Positions 59,846 through 64,000 of a stretch of 64,000 bases of DNA are shown here, piece by piece. The notes under the pieces were generated by a model. It made no database searches. It was not told the DNA's origin and saw only the letters and a list, made by a program, of their open reading frames with translations. Made by a program: the position numbers and the translations under genes. This DNA is from CAZHRC01 sp964533865. GTDB lineage: Bacteria > Bacillota > Clostridia > Tissierellales > Peptoniphilaceae. The stretch is from the NCBI GenBank assembly GCA_964533865.1, contig CAZHRC010000010.1, positions 1 to 64,000 of the forward strand, written 5' to 3'. The first letter of the stretch is position 1. Every line of letters starts with the position of its first letter.

Positions 59846-61030
59846 CTACCTCTCGTTTGCCATACGATATATCGCTAGCATATCCTCTTCGTAGAGTTCT
59901 TTCGCTGACCCCTTTTTCCCACCTGATGCGATGGCACATTTTCTCGCCATGAGGATAAGCTCCTCCTCTGTAGGCGCAACGCCCAATTCTTTAAGAGATG
60001 TCGGCATCCCGATCGAACGGAAAAAATCCTCGAGGGCCTCAATCCCGGCTAGAGCGATGTTCTCAGGCTCGCCAAAATCCTCAACTCCCATCACTTCAAT
60101 CGCAAATCGGTGGAATCTGTGGAGACAGTTTTGGTAAACGTATCGCGCCCAGCTTCCCCATACGGCAGCGAGCCCAGCGCCGTGCGCTACATCATAAAGA
60201 CCACCGAGCTCGTGTTCCAGCCCATGGGTCGAAAAGTCGGATTTTTCGATACCACAGCCCGTCAACCCATTGTGTGACAGGCTACCCGCCCACAGGATTT
60301 CCGCTCTTGCGCTGTAGTTTTGAGGGTCATCTCTAAGGATGGTCGCGTATTTGATCACCATGCGCATCAACGCCTCCGCCATCGCATCGGTAAGCTCCAT
60401 ATGATCGCCGGAGGTAAAGTAGCGTTCCATCGTGTGCATTAAAATGTCGGTGCATCCACTGGCGGTTTGATAATCTGGCAAGGTCATGGTGAGCTCAGGA
60501 TTCATTATCGCAAACACAGGCCGCATCACCTCGTTTGAGTAACCGCGTTTTACCCAACCCTCTTCTTTGGTGATCACCGAAGAGTCACTCATTTCCGTTC
60601 CCGTAGCCGCCAAGGTCAATACGACTCCTACGGGAATCGCTGCGGTCGCCTGAGCTTTGCGATCGTAGAAATCCCACACATCGTTTTCGTTTGCCACGCC
60701 AATGGCGATGGCTTTCGCCGAATCGACGGCACTGCCGCCACCCACTCCCAATACAAAGTCTATCTTCTCTTTTCTTGCTAAGGCAATGCCTTCGTATACC
60801 AGACCAAGCCTAGGATTGGGGACAGCCCCACCCAAGGTGACATAGAAAATGTTCTCCTCATCTAAAGCCGCTTTTACCCGATCCAAAAGCCCAGACCGTT
60901 CCACGCTCCCCGTCCCATAATGGATCAAAACCTTGGTCGCCCCCGATTCCCTTACGAGCTTGCCCACTTCGTTTTCCGTTCCTTTGCCAAACACAACTTT
61001 TGTCGGTGTGTAATAAGTGAAGTTATTCAT
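59846..61030 (-). CDS. Iron-containing alcohol dehydrogenase (YqhD/butanol dehydrogenase type)
   Basis: 394 residues. Group III dehydrogenase with the NAD(P) site GVGGGSAVDSAKAIA (about residue 95), metal ligands in SDFSTHGLEHELGGLYDVAHGAGLAAV (about residues 262-288), and an N-terminal TKVVFGKGTE. It likely reduces aldehydes to alcohols in fermentation or detoxification, most like the butanol dehydrogenase group. Ribosome site AAAGGGG. No aldehyde dehydrogenase is adjacent. Confidence 0.9.
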   Translation of the reverse strand: MNNFTYYTPTKVVFGKGTENEVGKLVRESGATKVLIHYGTGSVERSGLLDRVKAALDEENIFYVTLGGAVPNPRLGLVYEGIALARKEKIDFVLGVGGGSAVDSAKAIAIGVANENDVWDFYDRKAQATAAIPVGVVLTLAATGTEMSDSSVITKEEGWVKRGYSNEVMRPVFAIMNPELTMTLPDYQTASGCTDILMHTMERYFTSGDHMELTDAMAEALMRMVIKYATILRDDPQNYSARAEILWAGSLSHNGLTGCGIEKSDFSTHGLEHELGGLYDVAHGAGLAAVWGSWARYVYQNCLHRFHRFAIEVMGVEDFGEPENIALAGIEALEDFFRSIGMPTSLKELGVAPTEEELILMARKCAIASGGKKGSAKELYEEDMLAIYRMANER

Positions 61031-61086
61031 GACAATCCCCTTTAAAAATGTTTTCTATGTCTTACCTTTACCCTCAAACTTGCCAT

Positions 61087-61608
61087 TCAAGCGGTGGAGA
61101 CCCACCCTTTTTTTCGAGCAAATGCCATCACACCGTAACCGATACCACATCCAATGATACCGCCGATAATCACATCTGACGGGAAGTGGACGTAGAGATA
61201 GAGTCTAGATAGCGAAATGAGGATCGCCAATGGAATGGCAACGTAACCAAACCGCTTATCGGTCATGGCAAGAATGGTGGCAGAAGCCACCGACGTCATC
61301 GTGTGCCCAGACGGAAATGAGAAATCCTTAGGATTGGCGATTAATAGGCTCACCGTCCCATCTAACCAAGAAGGCCTAGATCTTGCGACCAAATGTTTGA
61401 TGGCAAGATTGCCAACGATCAAACACACCAAAAGGCCGACGAGCAGCAGCCCTCCTTGTTTGCGATAGGTTTTCGTGAGGATCAATAACACCCCTATGGC
61501 AATCCACAGATAACCGTTATCTCCTAGTGAAGTGATCAACGGCACCCCTACATCGAGGAAATCATTGCGCATAAAGGATTGAATGCCCTTTAAAATCATC
61601 CAATCCAT
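61087..61608 (-). CDS. PAP2-superfamily membrane phosphatase
   Basis: About 173 residues from the ATG at 61608 (MDWMILKGIQ, the usual way this family begins). The upstream frame is open to 61746, but its residues do not fit the family and it covers a terminator. Motifs: KHLVARSRP, PSGHT and SRLYLYVHFPSDVIIG, the three acid-phosphatase blocks, with five to six membrane segments. It likely acts on undecaprenyl pyrophosphate or a phospholipid phosphate. No clear ribosome site, so the exact start is uncertain. Confidence 0.78.
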   Translation of the reverse strand: MDWMILKGIQSFMRNDFLDVGVPLITSLGDNGYLWIAIGVLLILTKTYRKQGGLLLVGLLVCLIVGNLAIKHLVARSRPSWLDGTVSLLIANPKDFSFPSGHTMTSVASATILAMTDKRFGYVAIPLAILISLSRLYLYVHFPSDVIIGGIIGCGIGYGVMAFARKKGWVSTA

Positions 61609-61715
61609 ACTTTGAATCCATGTAAAAATCGTAAACACCTCTTTTCTTGAACAAGATACATCCATTTTATCAAGTAAAAGCGAAGAAAATAAGTGGCCTC
61701 TTCTCCACATATTGA

Positions 61716-61741
61716 CAAAAGCCTGGAAATCATTCCAGGCT
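61716..61741 (-). terminator. Rho-independent terminator of the GltD-like gene
   Basis: Perfect 9-bp stem AGCCTGGAA/TTCCAGGCT with a 4-base loop and TTT after it on the minus strand, 11 bases past the stop. Confidence 0.8.
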
Positions 61742-61751
61742 CTCATCTTCT

Positions 61752-62963
61752 TTACTTGTCATCCTCTGGCAAACTTTGAATGTATTCGTGCATATACTCT
61801 GCAGTGCGCTTGGAGTAAGCCACCGCGCCAACGACGGTTTTTGCCCCAGCAACCACGTCACCCGAAGCAAAAATCCCTTCGATACTCGTTCTCCCGTGAT
61901 CGTCGACCATCAACAACCCTTGCTCATTGGCCTTCAGGTTTTCAGTGGTACTGGTCAAGCGGTTGCGCGGTCCTTGGCTCACCGACACAATCGTGGAATC
62001 CGCTGGGTAGAGTTGAGTGGAGACCTCGCCGTTTTCATCGGTCACCTCAAACAACGGCCCTTCTTCTGTGATCTCGAGGATCTTATGATTATACTTGATT
62101 TCAGCGCCTTCTAGCAACGTGTACTCCAACTCGCGCTCGCTGGCGCCCAAGTGATTGGATCGAGCAAATAAAGTTACCTTTCGCGTCCCTCGTCTCAGGG
62201 CCGTTCGAGCCACATCCATCGCCGAGTTGCCCGCGCCGATAATGGCTACCTCTTCCCCAAGGTCAAAGACTTCTGGCTGAACCAAGTAATCGATGGCAAA
62301 GTGAACATTTCCAAAGCTCTCCCCTTTGACGCCGAGTTTCTTGGGGCGCCATACCCCAGTGCCGATAAAGATCGCTTTGTAGCCATCTCGCAACAAATCG
62401 TCGATAGTTAAAGAGCCTCCAATGGTAACATTGGGTCGAATACGGATCCCCATGCTCAACATTTTTTCCTTGTATCTCGCCAAAATCGTCTTTGGCAAAC
62501 GGAATTCAGGAATGCCATAGCGAAGCACCCCTCCAATACGCTGTCTGCCTTCAAAAATCGTGACATCGTAGCCTTTCTTGGCCATAAGTATAGCGATGGT
62601 TATCCCTGCTGGTCCAGAGCCGATAATGCCCACTTTTTTGCCGTTTGGCGGTTCGCATACTATCTCCATCTTATCAAAATACGAATCTGAGATGTAGTTT
62701 TCGATCCCGCCAAACGTCACCGGCGACCCTTTGCGTCCCAAAATACAGTGGCCTTCACATTGAGCTTCGTGGTTACAAATAATGGAACACACCAAGGACA
62801 GGGGATTGTTGTCAAAAAGCATTTGCCCTGCACCGTTCAAATCCTGATTCAACAACAGTTCAATCACCTCTGGAATCGACGTATCGATCGGACAACCCAC
62901 TCGACATTGAGGTTTCTTGCAGTGAAGACAGCGCTTCGCTTCAGATAATACATTAATAGACAT
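61752..62963 (-). CDS. GltD/NfnB-like FAD-dependent NAD(P) oxidoreductase
   Basis: 403 residues. N-terminal Fe-S domain with cysteines in CLHCKKPQCRVGCPID (about residue 12) and CSIICNHEAQCEGHC (about residue 59). FAD site IGSGPAGITIAILM (about residue 111), NAD(P) site AIIGAGNSAMDVARTA (about residue 240) and a final GIFASGDVVAGAKTVVGAV. This is the glutamate-synthase small-subunit fold, used also in NfnB and SudA. The partner subunit (GltB or NfnA) is not next to it. Its electron partner is unknown. Confidence 0.85.
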   Translation of the reverse strand: MSINVLSEAKRCLHCKKPQCRVGCPIDTSIPEVIELLLNQDLNGAGQMLFDNNPLSLVCSIICNHEAQCEGHCILGRKGSPVTFGGIENYISDSYFDKMEIVCEPPNGKKVGIIGSGPAGITIAILMAKKGYDVTIFEGRQRIGGVLRYGIPEFRLPKTILARYKEKMLSMGIRIRPNVTIGGSLTIDDLLRDGYKAIFIGTGVWRPKKLGVKGESFGNVHFAIDYLVQPEVFDLGEEVAIIGAGNSAMDVARTALRRGTRKVTLFARSNHLGASERELEYTLLEGAEIKYNHKILEITEEGPLFEVTDENGEVSTQLYPADSTIVSVSQGPRNRLTSTTENLKANEQGLLMVDDHGRTSIEGIFASGDVVAGAKTVVGAVAYSKRTAEYMHEYIQSLPEDDK

Positions 62964-63011
62964 ATTTATTTCTTCTCCTTAAACATACCATTTTTTCACT
63001 TTCTCTGCTCT

Positions 63012-63040
63012 ATTCTACTGGTTTTCCCCATATACTTCAA
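63012..63040 (-). promoter_or_regulatory. Promoter of the GltD-like gene
   Basis: TTGAAG (63035-63040), 17 bases, TAGAAT (63012-63017) on the minus strand, about 49 bases before the ATG. Confidence 0.7.
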
Positions 63041-63043
63041 GGA

Positions 63044-64000
63044 TTATCGACTGTGGAGAAGAGCGTAAACGTCTTGAACTTGCTCAGGTATCGCGCTCCC
63101 AATCAAATAGGTGTCGACATCCGTGCGAACGAGCAGAAAAGGCCCTGTATTTGGATTGAGATTTACCTTTAGCGCGCCGTAGTCCTGAGTAGCGTAGCGA
63201 CCTTTACGGATAGTCTCCGTAGTCATGCCTGCGACACGGCGAATGTTTGGCAACCTCTCGAGAATAGCGACCTCTTTGATCTCATCAATGGGAATACGGT
63301 AGGTCACCCGCGAGTGCCTTGCCTCCAAAACCTTATCCACCACCGCTATAGACATGATGCTATTCTCTTCATGGATTAGGTAGACCGATAATGCCGGTAG
63401 TGCCAACAACAAAATCACCGACAATCCGATCGCAACCTTTCCAGCCGTTTTCCCGATGTTAACCGTCTGCCCAAGCCCGACCCGATCGTTTTTTAACAAA
63501 CGTTTGTCGTTAGGGTTGTAGTACAGCATACCAAACAGCCAATAGCGATCTTCATCCGCGTAGTGTGAAGTGGTTTTACCCTCCGTTAAACGTCTTTGAG
63601 CGTGTAATACCCTAATCTCAGACACCACCGCTGCTCCTGAGATCACCACAACGTATAGGATCATTCCAATCATATAGGCGTTTCTCGACGGATTCATCCA
63701 AGTGACCATCAACGCCAGCGCAGCTGAAGCATAAGCCAACACAACCCACATTATTCCCCAGTACTTTTGGCGAATCGCACTCAATTTTGCGCTCAACGCC
63801 TCGTCTTGATAAAAATCTGCTTTCTGCTTAAAAAGTGTGCGATACCACACTAGACTAAAAATGGGCATCACGGAAAAAGACCCCGTCACCAAAACCTCCG
63901 GCCAGTCTCCTCCTTTCAAAAAGGTGTAGAAACCAGGAATCAATCCGAGCCCAATGGGCACTAAGAAAATCCAGGTCGGCAAAGGCGATTTAAAGGTCGT
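63044..64000 (-). CDS. DUF5808-type membrane protein, 5' end beyond the window
   Basis: The minus-strand frame is open to base 64000 and beyond, so the N-terminus is missing; at least 318 residues are seen. Four to five membrane segments lie in the first two thirds. Then comes YWLFGMLYYNPNDKRLL and a GLGQTVNIGKTAGK stretch, the signature of DUF5808, found in DUF1648-type regulators of the cell envelope. A PH-like soluble domain closes the protein (YRIPIDEIKEVAIL, FLLVRTDVDTYLIGS). Function unknown; family members sit by GntR or ABC genes. Confidence 0.7.
   Translation of the reverse strand, partial: TTFKSPLPTWIFLVPIGLGLIPGFYTFLKGGDWPEVLVTGSFSVMPIFSLVWYRTLFKQKADFYQDEALSAKLSAIRQKYWGIMWVVLAYASAALALMVTWMNPSRNAYMIGMILYVVVISGAAVVSEIRVLHAQRRLTEGKTTSHYADEDRYWLFGMLYYNPNDKRLLKNDRVGLGQTVNIGKTAGKVAIGLSVILLLALPALSVYLIHEENSIMSIAVVDKVLEARHSRVTYRIPIDEIKEVAILERLPNIRRVAGMTTETIRKGRYATQDYGALKVNLNPNTGPFLLVRTDVDTYLIGSAIPEQVQDVYALLHSR

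Noticed and set aside
1..64000. Search by eye for CRISPR arrays, phage genes, transposases, tRNA and rRNA genes
   Set aside because: No regular spacer-repeat series, integrase, transposase motif, rRNA block or tRNA cloverleaf was recognised; a covariance-model scan would be needed to rule out a tRNA fully.

Overview
The window reads as a chromosomal segment of an anaerobic, low-to-mid GC Gram-positive bacterium, most likely in the Clostridia; genus and species cannot be fixed from sequence alone. Signs for this are T-box leaders on the branched-chain amino-acid operons, a class III fructose-1,6-bisphosphatase, lipobox lipoproteins, a PRD-type PTS regulator, purine-rich ribosome binding sites, an oxygen-sensitive ribonucleotide reductase (nrdDG), several radical-SAM enzymes and a ferredoxin-type thioredoxin reductase. 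No rRNA, tRNA, CRISPR array, phage or insertion-sequence transposase was seen. Most genes lie on the minus strand.

Layout. 1-4.8 kb: a D-threonate/D-erythronate-type catabolic operon (DeoR regulator, four-carbon acid sugar kinase, PdxA2-like dehydrogenase, GntP-type permease) with a clear promoter and a 10-bp-periodic operator. Two of its four genes are broken, the kinase by a 2-base frameshift and the permease by an in-frame TAG. 5.1-8 kb: fbp plus a thioredoxin-reductase-like flavoprotein without NADPH motifs. 8-15.9 kb: ilvN-ilvC-ilvD-ilvB behind one T-box, and leuA plus an ABC ATPase behind two T-boxes in tandem. 16-19.7 kb: two paralogous TlpA-like lipoproteins around a DauR-like regulator and an aromatic-acid-exporter-like membrane protein. 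19.7-23 kb: nrdD-nrdG under a cobalamin riboswitch. 23.6-29.4 kb: an ABC sugar-uptake operon with a TIM-barrel isomerase and its GntR regulator. 29.5-29.9 kb: a MITE-like inverted-repeat element holding 21-bp tandem repeats. 29.9-37.4 kb: a seven-gene surface-glycan operon that includes the WbpA/B/E/D set for a diacetamido-uronic acid. 37.4-41.2 kb: a cysteine-peptidase-like protein, a PanE-family reductase, an AI-2E-family exporter and a PHP phosphoesterase. 41.4-47.7 kb: a Ugp-type ABC operon with a PhnP-like hydrolase and the 3' remnant of what looks like a glycerophosphodiesterase gene, divergent from an AraC regulator. 47.7-52.3 kb: a secreted nuclease, a second copy of the MITE-like element that abuts a truncated AmrS gene, the rest of the AmmeMemoRadiSam trio, a YgjP-type metallopeptidase and a small anchored protein. 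52.4-58.5 kb: a mannitol-type PTS operon with a YggC-like kinase and a SorE/YggP-like dehydrogenase, matching the poorly understood E. coli cmt locus. 58.6-64 kb: a baeRF protein, an iron alcohol dehydrogenase, a PAP2 phosphatase, a GltD-like flavoprotein and a DUF5808-type membrane protein cut by the window edge.

Together the genes describe a fermentative, sugar- and sugar-acid-using anaerobe that makes its own branched-chain amino acids under tRNA control and switches ribonucleotide reductase with vitamin B12. The candidates I consider most worth following are the cmt-like PTS operon, the B12-switched nrdDG, the inverted-repeat elements and the gene damage next to one of them, the tandem leucine T-boxes, and the paired TlpA lipoproteins.
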